Positions 1 through 8,599 are shown, counted from the first letter of the stretch. The stretch: DNA of 23,614 bases from Bacteroidota bacterium (GCA_023412195.1 JAEYNZ010000097.1:1-23614); one strand, 5' to 3'. Numbers and translations: made by a program. The notes: generated by a model not told the origin, from the sequence alone.

Positions 1-99
1 ACCAACATCAGTGACAACATGATCATTCCAATTTTTTTCATTGTAACTTCTGTTATTAAATTAATACCCCTTCGACCTGTTGAAACAGAAAAGGTTTAA
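1..99 (+). CDS. C-terminal fragment of a possible membrane protein (DAG/polyprenol kinase-like?)
   Basis: A reading frame is open from the left edge and stops with TAA at 97-99, giving 32 residues. They contain the stretch SDNMIIPIFF followed by hydrophobic residues, then a short polar tail. A DN-x-x-(I/V)-P motif next to a last membrane helix is typical of the C-terminus of CTP-dependent diacylglycerol/polyprenol (dolichol) kinase-like membrane proteins, so this may be the end of such a gene. The evidence is one short motif in a fragment, so it may also be a chance open frame. No terminator follows closely. Confidence 0.3.
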   Translation, partial: TNISDNMIIPIFFIVTSVIKLIPLRPVETEKV

Positions 100-187
100 T
101 GATCCTGTTAAAAATTAAAGCAATGGTCAATTTAATGAAGTGACCGGCTACTTTATGATGAGGGTCCATAACAAGTAAAGTATATAT

Positions 188-284
188 TCAGTGCAAATTC
201 AACCTTAATTCAATGTAAATTCGATTAAAATTGACTTTATATTGACTTTATATTGAGTTTACATTGAATTTAAATTGAATTTGA
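188..284. repeat. 11-bp-period tandem and inverted repeat array
   Basis: Five consecutive 11-bp units begin at 230, 241, 252, 263 and 274, all fitting ATTGANTTTAN; the first two are identical (ATTGACTTTAT). Immediately left, units of the same length run in inverted orientation (TCAACCTTAAT at 199, TCAATGTAAAT at 210, TCGATTAAAAT at 221, and a weaker TCAGTGCAAAT at 188). The whole block is therefore an imperfect palindrome: 194-222 pairs with 255-283 at 25 of 29 positions, around a 32-nt loop. The 11-bp period is close to one DNA helical turn. Function unknown. Confidence 0.75.
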
Positions 285-533
285 TATAGGCCTGATGTCT
301 TACATGTAGCTTTATGCCAATCAGTATAAAGACTTGTAATCCAATCGGTGGTTCTGCCGGGTCTGCTCATCAGGCAGAAAGAAAACAAAAAAGTATTTCT
401 CCTGCCCTGTTTGACAGCCTCTCACAGTATCGTACGATAGGTTCCAGTAAGCGGTAAATCCTTGCGATATGACAGGTGACTCCATGCCCCGAAAGTGAAC
501 TTTCAACACCACATTATATAGCATGCAAGGCAC

Positions 534-571
534 AGAAAAAAAGGTTGCCCTATTTGGACAACCTTTTTTTT
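534..571 (-). terminator. Rho-independent terminator of pyrG-yidC
   Basis: The stem AAGGTTG (541-547) pairs with CAACCTT (559-565). It is flanked by an A-run at 534-540 and a T-run at 564-571, so it can act in both directions. It lies 17 nt past the yidC stop codon, where the minus-strand transcript would end in a U-run. Confidence 0.85.
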
Positions 572-587
572 CATGTAGGATTATAAC

Positions 588-2516
588 TTATTTTTTAGGA
601 AGCTGTACCCCTCTTTGTTTAGCCATTTCTTCAAGCCTTTGTTGAAATTTTGATTTTTTTAAGGGTTTCTTCTTGTTAACCTGCAACTGGGTCCTGATTT
701 TATCTTCATCAATGAAGCCCCTGATGATATAGGTTTGTCCAATCGTAATGACATTGGCAAGGAAATAATAATAGCTTAATCCGGATGAATAATTGTTTAG
801 AATGAATAAAAACATAACGGGCATCAGGTACATCATGGTTTTCATTCCCGGCATCCCCTGGGTAGAGGCTGACTGCTGGCTTAACCTTGTTGAAATGATG
901 GTTGTAATGGTCATCAGCAATACAAAAAGGCTCACATGATCGCCATAAAATGGAATCTTGAATGGTAAATCAAGAATGGAATCATAGGTTGATAAATCGT
1001 GTGCCCACAAAAAGCTTTCCTGTCTCAGCTCAATAGATGTAGGAAAGAAGAAAAACATGGCAATGAGTATGGGAAACTGCAGCAACATCGGCAGGCATCC
1101 ACCCATTGGATTCACCCCTGCCTTCTTGTACAAGGCCATAGTAGCCTGCTGTTTCTCCAGGGGTTTATCATTCCCGAACTTTTTATTCAATTCATCCACT
1201 TCAGGCTTCAGTGCCCTCATTTTAGCCTGCGACACATACGATTTATAGGTAAACGGAAATAGAATGGTTTTGATGAAGATTGTCAGCAACAGGATAATAA
1301 TTCCGAAATTATCGATAAACCTCCTCAGGAAGTTGAATATGGGGATGATCAGATATTTATTTACAGGTCTTACAATGGCATATCCAAGATAAACCTGGCG
1401 CTCAAGATCGATACCATACTGCCTGAGGGTTTGATAATGATTGGGACCAAAATAGAACTGCATGTCGACACGTTCGCTGCCTGTACCCTGGTATGGCAGT
1501 GATATTTCAGCATAAAAATTGGCAAGATATTCAGGGTGATCTTCAAATCTTTCCGATTTTACCATTGCATTGGGAAACGATTCCTTGGCAATGATGGTTG
1601 AGTTGAAAAACAACTGCTTGAAGCCAATCCATTTCACCCTTGTATTGAGGTTTTCCTGGTCAGATTTACTTTGCGAGAGATTATCGACATCATCCTCAAA
1701 AAACTTATAGGTGATGTTTGTATACCGGTCTTCGCCAAACTGTGAGATCCTTTCCTGGCGGGGCAGATCGAATGACCATGTAAAGTTAAGGTACGACTGG
1801 TTAGAGGCAATATACTGGTCGAGGCCATTCATCCTGATGTCGAAATCAACGAGGTATGAATTGTACTCAAGTGTATAAATGTGGTCAATAAACCTTCCGG
1901 GAGCCACCTCAAGCCTGAAAATCATGGAATCTTTACCGCCGGGATTATCTTCGTTGAATTTCAGTCTGCCTTCGCTGCCGGTCCTGACTTCAGGTCCGTT
2001 AATTTCTTTCGATTTGGTTTCAAAAGATGGTGAAAAATAAAGTTCTTCAGTGTGTATACTCCTGTTTTGGGCAAAAAAGCTCACTCCAAAACGGCTTTTG
2101 TCTCCTTCGAAAAGCATAAGCGGGAGTGAGTCATGGGTTTGGAAGTTTTTAAGTTCTACTGAATAAATTTTCCCACCTTTATTGGAAAAGGTAATCTTCA
2201 TGAGGTTGTTCTCAAGAGTATAAAAATCTTCCGTTCCCAGGGCAGCATTCCCAAAAACACCGAACTTGTCTATTTGTTCCTGAAGCCTGCTTTCTGCTGC
2301 AATTGAATCAGGGATATTCGATTCCGGTTGTTCTGTAAAGGTGTTTTGCTGATTTTGAAGTTGTTGCTGCACCTGTCGTTGAGCTTCTGCCTGTGCTATG
2401 GAATCCTGCCTGCGCCGGGCTGCCTCAATCTGTTCCTGTGATGGTTTATTAAGAAGTGAAAATACAACGAGTATAGCAAAAATTAAAAAAATACCTACGA
2501 CTGAATTTCTATCCAT
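588..2516 (-). CDS. yidC: Membrane protein insertase YidC
   Basis: YidC inserts and folds inner-membrane proteins, alone or with SecYEG. The 642-residue protein has the Gram-negative layout. There is an N-terminal anchor helix (about residues 6-22), a Gln/Glu-rich low-complexity linker (about 27-60) and a large periplasmic domain (about 90-365). The conserved insertase core follows (about 390-600), with the cytoplasmic loop KMRALKPEVDELNKKFG and the segment NPMGGCLPMLLQFPILIAMF. The basic tail (about 612-642) fits ribosome contact. The hydrophilic-groove position that is Arg in E. coli aligns with Lys416 (TIFIKTILFP), a conservative positive replacement that I believe is usual in this phylum. 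The ATG lies 2 nt after the pyrG stop codon, so the two genes are almost certainly cotranscribed and translationally linked. A hairpin terminator follows. Confidence 0.97.
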   Translation of the reverse strand: MDRNSVVGIFLIFAILVVFSLLNKPSQEQIEAARRRQDSIAQAEAQRQVQQQLQNQQNTFTEQPESNIPDSIAAESRLQEQIDKFGVFGNAALGTEDFYTLENNLMKITFSNKGGKIYSVELKNFQTHDSLPLMLFEGDKSRFGVSFFAQNRSIHTEELYFSPSFETKSKEINGPEVRTGSEGRLKFNEDNPGGKDSMIFRLEVAPGRFIDHIYTLEYNSYLVDFDIRMNGLDQYIASNQSYLNFTWSFDLPRQERISQFGEDRYTNITYKFFEDDVDNLSQSKSDQENLNTRVKWIGFKQLFFNSTIIAKESFPNAMVKSERFEDHPEYLANFYAEISLPYQGTGSERVDMQFYFGPNHYQTLRQYGIDLERQVYLGYAIVRPVNKYLIIPIFNFLRRFIDNFGIIILLLTIFIKTILFPFTYKSYVSQAKMRALKPEVDELNKKFGNDKPLEKQQATMALYKKAGVNPMGGCLPMLLQFPILIAMFFFFPTSIELRQESFLWAHDLSTYDSILDLPFKIPFYGDHVSLFVLLMTITTIISTRLSQQSASTQGMPGMKTMMYLMPVMFLFILNNYSSGLSYYYFLANVITIGQTYIIRGFIDEDKIRTQLQVNKKKPLKKSKFQQRLEEMAKQRGVQLPKK

Positions 2517-2518
2517 TT

Positions 2519-4126
2519 TTATTTTTTAACTAAAGAATTTTTAATGAAGTCGACAAAGAGAGGATGTGGATTAAGCACGGTGCTCCTGTATTCCGGGTGA
2601 AACTGTACTCCAACAAACCACCGGAGAGAAGGTATTTCAATAATTTCAACCAGGTCGGTTTCAGGATTTACACCTACCGGCAACATTCCTGCCTGAATGA
2701 ATTGATCCCTGTAGGTATCGTTAAATTCATAGCGGTGCCGGTGCCTTTCGTAAATCGTTAATTTATTATACGCCTTGAAGGTTTTAGATTTGTTTTCAAT
2801 GATCCTGCATTCGTATGATCCCAAACGCATGGTTCCCCCATAATCGGTAATTCCTTTCTGATGTTCCATCAGGTCGATGACAGGATAGGCAGTTTTAGGG
2901 TTCATCTCTGTTGAATCGGCTCCCTGAAGGTTCAGCACGTTTTGGGCAAACTCAATCACAGCCACCTGCATGCCCAGACAAATTCCAAAGTATGGAATGT
3001 TGTTCTCCCGGGCATACTTTGCTGCAAATAATTTACCCTGCATACCCCTGTGTCCGAATCCGGGGGCGACAATCATGCCATTCAAAGCTGACAATCTTGC
3101 CTCGAGATTTTCCTGTTCAATAGATTCCGAATGGATCCAGTCAATATCCACCTGGCATTGGTTTTCAGCACCTGCATGCACCAAAGCTTCTGCGATTGAT
3201 TTATAGGCATCGCGCAGTTCTACGTATTTTCCAATTAGCCCTATCGTGATTTTATGCTTCGGATTCTTCAGCTTTGTGATGAATTTTTGCCAGGCTTTCA
3301 GATCTATGTTTTCACTGATTTCCAGTCCCAGTTTTCTTGATACTGTTACATCAAGTTTTTCCTCAAGCATCTTAAGAGGTACTTCATAAATGGTGGGTAC
3401 ATTGACTGACTGAATCACTGCATCCTGATCAACATTGCAAAACAATGCCACCTTTTCCCTTACCGGTTGCTCAATATCATGTTCGGTTCTCAAAACCAGT
3501 ATGTCGGGCTGAACCCCTGCTTCAAGCAGTAACTTTACAGAATGTTGCGTAGGCTTGGTTTTAAGTTCTCCTGTGGCAGCCAGGTATGGTACCAGGGTAA
3601 GATGAATTACGATTGCTTTTGTTCCAAGTTCGCGCTTAAGCTGCCTCACTGACTCAATATAAGGAAGCGATTCAATATCACCTACAGTGCCCCCGATTTC
3701 TGTAACAACAATGTCATACTTTCCTTTAGTCCCTAGTATTTTTATCCTGCGCTTGATTTCATCAGTTATATGAGGAATGATCTGCACGGTTTTGCCCAGG
3801 TAATCCCCATGCCGTTCCTTGCTGATTACTGATTGGTATATCCTTCCGGTCGTTACGTTATTGGCCTGTGAGGTAGGTTCATTAAGAAATCGTTCATAAT
3901 GTCCAAGGTCAAGATCTGTTTCAGCTCCGTCTTCCGTAACATAGCATTCTCCATGTTCATACGGATTTAATGTACCAGGATCGACGTTAATATATGGATC
4001 GAGCTTCTGAATGGTGACCGTATAACCTCTCGACTGTAAAAGTTTGGCAAGTGAAGCAGCCAGAATTCCCTTACCCAGCGATGAAGTAACTCCGCCAGTA
4101 ACAAATATGTATCTTGTTTCAGACAC
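2519..4126 (-). CDS. pyrG: CTP synthase (glutamine-hydrolysing)
   Basis: Converts UTP, ATP and glutamine to CTP, the last step of de novo pyrimidine nucleotide synthesis, in the cytosol. At 535 residues it is full length. The N-terminal synthetase domain (1-270) carries the P-loop TGGVTSSLGKG (10-20) and conserved KLDPYINVDPGTLNP. The C-terminal class-I glutamine amidotransferase domain (about 295-535) has nucleophile Cys383 in GICLGMQ and the His510/Glu512 pair in QFHPEY. The start is GTG (4124-4126): the frame has a TAA seven codons upstream and no ATG between. It leads the pyrG-yidC unit. Upstream are over 500 bases without a gene, with a possible -7 box at 4155-4162. No CTP-sensing attenuator was recognised. 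Confidence 0.98.
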   Translation of the reverse strand: MSETRYIFVTGGVTSSLGKGILAASLAKLLQSRGYTVTIQKLDPYINVDPGTLNPYEHGECYVTEDGAETDLDLGHYERFLNEPTSQANNVTTGRIYQSVISKERHGDYLGKTVQIIPHITDEIKRRIKILGTKGKYDIVVTEIGGTVGDIESLPYIESVRQLKRELGTKAIVIHLTLVPYLAATGELKTKPTQHSVKLLLEAGVQPDILVLRTEHDIEQPVREKVALFCNVDQDAVIQSVNVPTIYEVPLKMLEEKLDVTVSRKLGLEISENIDLKAWQKFITKLKNPKHKITIGLIGKYVELRDAYKSIAEALVHAGAENQCQVDIDWIHSESIEQENLEARLSALNGMIVAPGFGHRGMQGKLFAAKYARENNIPYFGICLGMQVAVIEFAQNVLNLQGADSTEMNPKTAYPVIDLMEHQKGITDYGGTMRLGSYECRIIENKSKTFKAYNKLTIYERHRHRYEFNDTYRDQFIQAGMLPVGVNPETDLVEIIEIPSLRWFVGVQFHPEYRSTVLNPHPLFVDFIKNSLVKK

Positions 4127-4154
4127 TTTGTTTAATTTTAGATTTTAAAAGCCA

Positions 4155-4162
4155 CAAAATTA
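4155..4162 (-). promoter_or_regulatory. Possible -7 promoter element of pyrG
   Basis: The minus strand reads TAATTTTG, a full match to the Bacteroidota -7 consensus TAnnTTTG, 28 nt before the GTG start. No TTTG is present at the expected -33 distance, so this is a weak call in AT-rich sequence. Confidence 0.35.
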
Positions 4163-4390
4163 ATTAATAAAAGTTATCTGAAAACTAAACCCTGCTGAAT
4201 TTGAATTTTACTGACAAGAAAATAACAACAGACACTGCTGCTATTTAACAGTATAATCTACTCGTGAATAAAATATTTCCGCATGAAAAATTTTTCACAA
4301 ATAAATACAGGAATCTAAGATCAGGCTTCTTTAGCCATTCTGGGTATAATTCAGGTACTAAAATAACTACCATTAAACAGGCTCAAATTG

Positions 4391-4424
4391 TTACATTTGT
4401 AATAATTAACAATTACAAATGTAC
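4391..4424. promoter_or_regulatory. Pair of TACA-N2-TGTA palindromes
   Basis: TTACATTTGTAA at 4391-4402 and TTACAAATGTAC at 4413-4424 lie 22 bp apart, about two helical turns, and are mirror images of each other. Both contain TACA-N2-TGTA. They resemble binding sites of a dimeric repressor. Each also contains the -7-like octamer TACATTTG on one strand, but neither has a -33 partner. The same motif surrounds the XRE-type gene near 11 kb. Confidence 0.45.
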
Positions 4425-4484
4425 AACTAATTGATAATGTTTAATCTACAATTATGTAATGTGTTCAACTGAAGGTATGGTTTC

Positions 4485-4519
4485 ACAAAAACAGTTGCCA
4501 TTCCGGCAACTGTTTTTGT
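4485..4519 (-). terminator. Strong hairpin terminator downstream of the flavodoxin gene
   Basis: A 15-bp perfect stem (4485-4499 with 4505-4519, core AACAGTTGCC/GGCAACTGTT) encloses a 5-nt loop, ATTCC. U-rich tracts lie on both strands, so it can act in both directions. It lies about 170 nt past the flavodoxin stop codon and is the first terminator on that transcript. Confidence 0.85.
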
Positions 4520-4691
4520 TATTTTTTGATTATTTCAATAAGGCTATTGAAGATTTTGAGGACCTAAAGGAATGGAGACAAATTAGCTTCACCTTAAAAG
4601 GATACAAACTAAACTACGGACTCATACTTTTGTGTAAAGCCCTGTGCACTCTACTTCTGGATTTATAAATCTGCCCTCTGTTCTATGCTAT

Positions 4692-5204
4692 TTACTCCTG
4701 AAATTCCTTCTTGAGTTGCTCGACCCAGCTTTTTACCCTGCCGGCGGTCAGGCGGGCCTGGTTTTCCTGGTCGAGCGGCAGTCCCACAAAGATATCGCCA
4801 CGTTTTGCCCTAGAACGTTCAAAGGTATAACCTTCAGCAGGTACCTGTCCCACCAGATGGCCTCCACATTGCTCGATTATACCGGCAAGAATTCCTATTG
4901 CATCACAAAAGTTTTCAGGATATTCCTTTTGATCGCCCAGGCCGAAGATGGCAAACTTTTTTCCTGATAAATCCAATTCTTCCAGTTCAGGAACAAATTC
5001 ATCCCAGTAATTGGGAAGTTCGCCATCGAACCATGTGGGAGCGCTTAGAATGAAATTATCATACTTTTCAATAACTTCCCTTCGAAGCTCTTCTGCATTC
5101 ACAGGTTCAATATCCTGTGAACCCCAGTTTTCAATGACCTTTTCAGCAACCTTTTTGGATTTGTGTGTGTGGAAGCTATAGATGACAGTTGTTTTTTTAC
5201 TCAT
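4692..5204 (-). CDS. Flavodoxin, variant FMN phosphate loop
   Basis: A small FMN protein that shuttles low-potential electrons in the cytosol. The 170 residues fit a long-chain flavodoxin: an N-terminal beta strand (TTVIYSF), the W-loop SAPTWFDGELPNYWDEF with Trp58, and the Tyr-loop IFGLGDQKEYPENF with Tyr95, the two aromatic residues that normally sandwich the flavin. The FMN phosphate loop is unusual: residues 10-16 read SFHTHKS, not the textbook T/S-x-T-G-x-T. Similar loops may occur in other Bacteroidota flavodoxins, but I cannot check this here. The ATG is 16 nt after the E1 stop, so the gene is probably the last of the E2-E1-flavodoxin unit. The physiological partner is not evident. Confidence 0.9.
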   Translation of the reverse strand: MSKKTTVIYSFHTHKSKKVAEKVIENWGSQDIEPVNAEELRREVIEKYDNFILSAPTWFDGELPNYWDEFVPELEELDLSGKKFAIFGLGDQKEYPENFCDAIGILAGIIEQCGGHLVGQVPAEGYTFERSRAKRGDIFVGLPLDQENQARLTAGRVKSWVEQLKKEFQE

Positions 5205-5220
5205 TTTTTAAATCAGAATT

Positions 5221-7269
5221 TTAGTATGATAATAAATCTTTGGCTGCGTCATAAATTCTTTTGACATCGGGCAATATGGCTCTTTCGAGTATGGTGTTGA
5301 ACCCGACTGGCGTAAAGGTTGAACCTACCCTTTTAACAGGGGCATCAAGGTATTCAAATGCCTTTTCAGTAATGAGGGCACTCAGCTCTCCGCCAAAACC
5401 ACCAAATACCTTGTCTTCATGTGCAATCAGAACCTTGTTTGTTTTTTTCACCGATTCCAAAATGGCTTCTTCATCAAGAGGAATGAGTGAACGTAAATCC
5501 ATAACTTCCACACTGTGTCCTTCTTCCTTTAGTTTTACTGCTGCCTCAATACTCAGGTGAGTGGTGTTTCCATATGTAATAATTGTAAGGTCGCTGCCTT
5601 CGTGACGTATGCGTGCTTTTCCAAACGGAACTTCGAATTCCTCGGGAACAACAGTTGCTGCTTTAGGACTTTGATACAGGGTTTTTGGTTCCATAAACAT
5701 GGTTACACCCCTTGATCTGATGGAAGTGCGAAGAAGTCCGGCTGCATCATCGGCAAACGATGGATAAACGATCCTCACTCCGGGAATTGAAACCAAAGAT
5801 CCTTCGATGGTTTGCGAATGATACAACCCACCGCCAATATATCCACCCGAGGCAAGGCGAATGGTAACATTTGGCGTGAATTTTCCATTTGATCGCCAGT
5901 AATCATGACTGCATTCCACATATTGTTCCATTGCGGGCCAGAAATAATCGGCAAATTCGGCCCCTTCAATTACAATCCTGATTTTTTCATCAAACCTCGA
6001 CATACCGTTGGCAGTGCCCACAATAAAATCTTCGGCAATGGGTGCATTGAATATCCTTTTGGGACCAAACTCCTGCTGCAAACCTTTTGATACATTGAAT
6101 ATGCCTCCTTTATCCTTGTTTGCCATATCCTGTCCCCACATAAAGGTATCAGGATTTCTCCTGAATTCCTCTTTCAGGGTATTGTTCAGAGCTGTAATCA
6201 GCTTAATTTTATCCCCCTGCTCCTGATGCAGACCATCAGGAAACTTTTTTGGTGTATAGGATTCCGGCAGTACAAAATCATAAATAGATTTAGGATCGGG
6301 ATTTGGGGCTTGCATGGCAGCCTTATGTGCAGCCTTCAGTTCCAGCCTGACCTCCTCTTCCATTGTAAGAATTTCCTGTTCGGTAAACCTGTTGTACCGT
6401 ATGAGCATCCTCCTGAACTTTGCAAGGGGATCATACTGCTCAACATAATTTCTTTCAGATTCACTTCTGTACAATAAATGGTCGTCGGAATTGGAATGGG
6501 AACGGATCCTTACACAATTTGCCTGTACAATTACCGGGCGGCTTTCTTCCAGGGCGATCCGTTTAGCTTCGATCATGGCATTCATAGAGTCAAAAACATC
6601 CTTGCCGTTGCAATGCAATATTCTGAGGTTTTTAAAGGCAACAAAATTATTAGCTACCTTACGCTGGGCTGTCTGATCCTTTTTAGGAACAGAAATTCCG
6701 TACCCATTGTCCTGTATAACAAAAACCACAGGTAGTTTTTCCTTATCGGCCCCATTAAAAGCTTCGTAAACAAAGCCTTCACTGACAGATGATTCTCCCT
6801 GATTACTGAATGCGACGGCTTTCTCTCCATAATATTTAATGGCACGGGCCACTCCTACTGCATGCAGGGTATGATTTCCCGTCAAAGAGGAAACGCTGTG
6901 AATATTCCATTCAGGTTTAGCGAAATGGTTCGACATATGCCTTCCTCCACTGGAGGGATCGGTTGCCTTTGAAATCCCGTTTAGAATAATTTCTTCTGGT
7001 GTCAGACCGCAGGATATTGCTGTCATCATGTCGCGGTAATAAAGGAACATGTGATCCTTTTTCTTTTCGAAAACCTGCCCCACAGCCAGCTGTATACCGT
7101 CGTGGCCTGCAAAAGGGGCATGATACGACCAGCCAATTGCCTGCTTCAGGTAATTTGGTGCCTTGTCGTCAATGGCCCTTCCGATGGTCATCATTCTGAA
7201 CCATTTTTCAAGGGTATCCTTATCGGTGTTTTTTATCGTATAGATTTTTGGTATCTGTAAATCTTCCAT
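5221..7269 (-). CDS. 2-oxoacid dehydrogenase E1, fused alpha and beta subunits
   Basis: ThDP-dependent decarboxylase of a pyruvate or branched-chain 2-oxoacid dehydrogenase complex, passing the acyl group to the E2 lipoyl arm. The alpha half (about 15-340 in the 682-residue form) has GHDGIQLAVG, GRHMSNHF, the ThDP/Mg motif QGESSVSEG...QDNGYGIS (158-192) and the loop RSHSNSDD. The beta half (about 350-682) has GQDMANKDKGGIF, ASGGYIGGGLYHSQ and EDKVFGGFGGELSA. GES replaces the usual GDG of the ThDP motif. The frame could begin at 7323, overlapping E2 by 44 nt, but I prefer the ATG at 7267-7269. It is 10 nt past the E2 stop and starts where homology-like sequence begins. Substrate cannot be settled from sequence; no E3 gene is in the window. 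Confidence 0.93.
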   Translation of the reverse strand: MEDLQIPKIYTIKNTDKDTLEKWFRMMTIGRAIDDKAPNYLKQAIGWSYHAPFAGHDGIQLAVGQVFEKKKDHMFLYYRDMMTAISCGLTPEEIILNGISKATDPSSGGRHMSNHFAKPEWNIHSVSSLTGNHTLHAVGVARAIKYYGEKAVAFSNQGESSVSEGFVYEAFNGADKEKLPVVFVIQDNGYGISVPKKDQTAQRKVANNFVAFKNLRILHCNGKDVFDSMNAMIEAKRIALEESRPVIVQANCVRIRSHSNSDDHLLYRSESERNYVEQYDPLAKFRRMLIRYNRFTEQEILTMEEEVRLELKAAHKAAMQAPNPDPKSIYDFVLPESYTPKKFPDGLHQEQGDKIKLITALNNTLKEEFRRNPDTFMWGQDMANKDKGGIFNVSKGLQQEFGPKRIFNAPIAEDFIVGTANGMSRFDEKIRIVIEGAEFADYFWPAMEQYVECSHDYWRSNGKFTPNVTIRLASGGYIGGGLYHSQTIEGSLVSIPGVRIVYPSFADDAAGLLRTSIRSRGVTMFMEPKTLYQSPKAATVVPEEFEVPFGKARIRHEGSDLTIITYGNTTHLSIEAAVKLKEEGHSVEVMDLRSLIPLDEEAILESVKKTNKVLIAHEDKVFGGFGGELSALITEKAFEYLDAPVKRVGSTFTPVGFNTILERAILPDVKRIYDAAKDLLSY

Positions 7270-7279
7270 ATTAAAAGTA

Positions 7280-8599
7280 TCAAATTGATCGGTTAATGTC
7301 AAACTGTTCGAGAAGGTCAGCAATTTTTCTCAGGAAAGCGCCTCCGAGTGCACCATCAACCACGCGATGGTCGTATGATAATGACAGGAACATTTTATGC
7401 CTGATGGCAATGGCATCACCTGTAGGTGTTTCAATTACAGCCGGCTTTTTCTCGATACTCCCTGTAGCAAGAATACCAACCTGTGGCTGATTGATGATCG
7501 GAGTACCGATCAGGTTCCTGAAACTGCCGAAATTAGTAATGGTAAATGTACCTCCCTGTATTTCTTCAGGTGAAAGCTTGTTGTTCCGTGCAGCATTTGC
7601 CAGCCTGTTCAATTCTTTGGTCAGGCCAACAATATTTTTTTGTTCTGAATTCTTAACAACCGGAACAATCAGGTTTCCATCGGGCTTGGCCACTGCCACA
7701 CCAATATTGATGTTTTTACGCAGGATGATCTTATCGCCGTCAACTGAGGAATTCACCATAGGGAATTCTGCCAGTGCTGCAGCTGTTGCTTCGATAAAAA
7801 ACGGCATAAATGTTATTTTCTCGCCGTATTTCTGCAGAAAAGCCTCCTTATTTTTATCTCTCCAGAAAACCAGGTCTGTAACATCAGCTTCCACTACAGA
7901 TGTAACGTGCGGCGAAACCTGTTTCGACATCACCATATGGTCTGCAATGAGTTTCCGGACACGGTCCATTTCAACTACTGTGTCGCCTTCTCCGGCAGTG
8001 ACAGCGGGTGCCTGTTTTCTTTCAACAACAGGAATTGCTGCCGGTTGTGCCTTTGATGCAGGTTTTTCTTCTGCAGGCTTCTGCTGCTTCCTGTTTTGCA
8101 GATAATCCAAAAGGTCCTTTTTCTGTACCCTTCCATTGGCACCTGAACCTTCAATGGATTCAAGTTCTTTTGCTGAGATACCTTCCTCTTTGGCCATTGT
8201 CCGTACAAGCGGGGAATAAAACCTGTTTGACATTTCCCTTAATGGAGCTGCTTCATCCTGTTCTGCAGAAACAGCATCAGATTCAGGAGTAATTTCTTCT
8301 GAAAATTCTTTAGATGAATCAACATCCTGGGTTTCTTCTGATTCAGGGGGTTCCTCCCCTCCCAGATTAATAACTGCAACAATTTCACCCACCGGTAGCA
8401 GAGAACCTTCACCATGCAGGATTTTAGTAACTACACCATCAACCGGTGAGGGGATTTCAGAATCCACTTTGTCGGTTGCAACCTCAAAGAGCATATCATC
8501 TTCTTCTATGGTATCACCTTCCTTAACAAACCATTTGGTAATTGTGCCTTCCAGGATACTTTCTCCAAGCTTAGGCATCAGGATTTCAAATTTTGACAT
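7280..8599 (-). CDS. 2-oxoacid dehydrogenase E2 (dihydrolipoamide acyltransferase)
   Basis: Core acyltransferase of the complex, moving the acyl group from lipoamide to CoA. Domains of the 439-residue protein, in order: a lipoyl domain (1-77) with the lipoylated Lys44 in ATDKVDSEIP; an acidic linker (78-125); the peripheral-subunit-binding domain (about 126-166, SPLVRTMAKEEGI...GANGRVQKKDLL); a Lys/Pro/Ala-rich linker; and the catalytic domain (about 207-439) with SYDHRVVDGALGG, catalytic His411 and Asp415. It has one lipoyl domain, as is common in Bacteroidota. It is the first gene of the E2-E1-flavodoxin unit, with an ATG at 8597-8599. Branched-chain versus pyruvate specificity is uncertain. 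The 143 bases upstream contain no promoter I could define well. Confidence 0.95.
   Translation of the reverse strand: MSKFEILMPKLGESILEGTITKWFVKEGDTIEEDDMLFEVATDKVDSEIPSPVDGVVTKILHGEGSLLPVGEIVAVINLGGEEPPESEETQDVDSSKEFSEEITPESDAVSAEQDEAAPLREMSNRFYSPLVRTMAKEEGISAKELESIEGSGANGRVQKKDLLDYLQNRKQQKPAEEKPASKAQPAAIPVVERKQAPAVTAGEGDTVVEMDRVRKLIADHMVMSKQVSPHVTSVVEADVTDLVFWRDKNKEAFLQKYGEKITFMPFFIEATAAALAEFPMVNSSVDGDKIILRKNINIGVAVAKPDGNLIVPVVKNSEQKNIVGLTKELNRLANAARNNKLSPEEIQGGTFTITNFGSFRNLIGTPIINQPQVGILATGSIEKKPAVIETPTGDAIAIRHKMFLSLSYDHRVVDGALGGAFLRKIADLLEQFDINRSI

Larger units (their letters stand above)
100..587. other. Intergenic region with 11-bp repeats and a terminator
   Basis: About 490 bases with no convincing gene. 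It holds the 11-bp-period inverted repeat at 188-284, a 12-bp perfect palindrome (TATCGTACGATA) at 428-439, and the yidC-side terminator at 534-571. Short open frames at 314-457 (+) and 321-533 (-) have no recognisable domain or start signal and are probably spurious. Confidence 0.6.
4127..4691. other. Intergenic region upstream of pyrG
   Basis: About 565 bases with no convincing gene. From pyrG outward it holds a weak -7 box (4155-4162), a 14-bp perfect palindrome TGAAAAATTTTTCA (4284-4297), a pair of TACA-N2-TGTA palindromes (4391-4424) and the flavodoxin-side terminator (4485-4519). The 69-codon open frame at 4459-4668 (+) runs through the terminator hairpin and shows no domain, so I do not call it. 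Confidence 0.6.

Noticed and set aside
188..284. 11-bp repeats as a CRISPR array
   Set aside because: Units are too short, contiguous and without spacers, and half are inverted.
321..533. 70-codon open frame on the minus strand next to the yidC terminator
   Set aside because: No domain, no promoter or ribosome site, and odd composition; competing open frames exist on the other strand.
4284..4297. 14-bp palindrome TGAAAAATTTTTCA as an operator
   Set aside because: Perfect but built mostly of an A-run and a T-run in AT-rich DNA, with no second copy or promoter overlap.
4127..4458. Riboswitch or CTP-dependent attenuator before pyrG
   Set aside because: No hairpin plus U-run lies just upstream of the start codon, and no known riboswitch core was recognised.
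4459..4668. 69-codon open frame on the plus strand
   Set aside because: It reads straight through a 15-bp terminator hairpin and resembles translated AT-rich noise.
7491..8105. 204-codon open frame antisense to the E2 gene
   Set aside because: Shadow of a well-conserved E2 coding frame; Ser/Thr/Ala-rich translation without structure.
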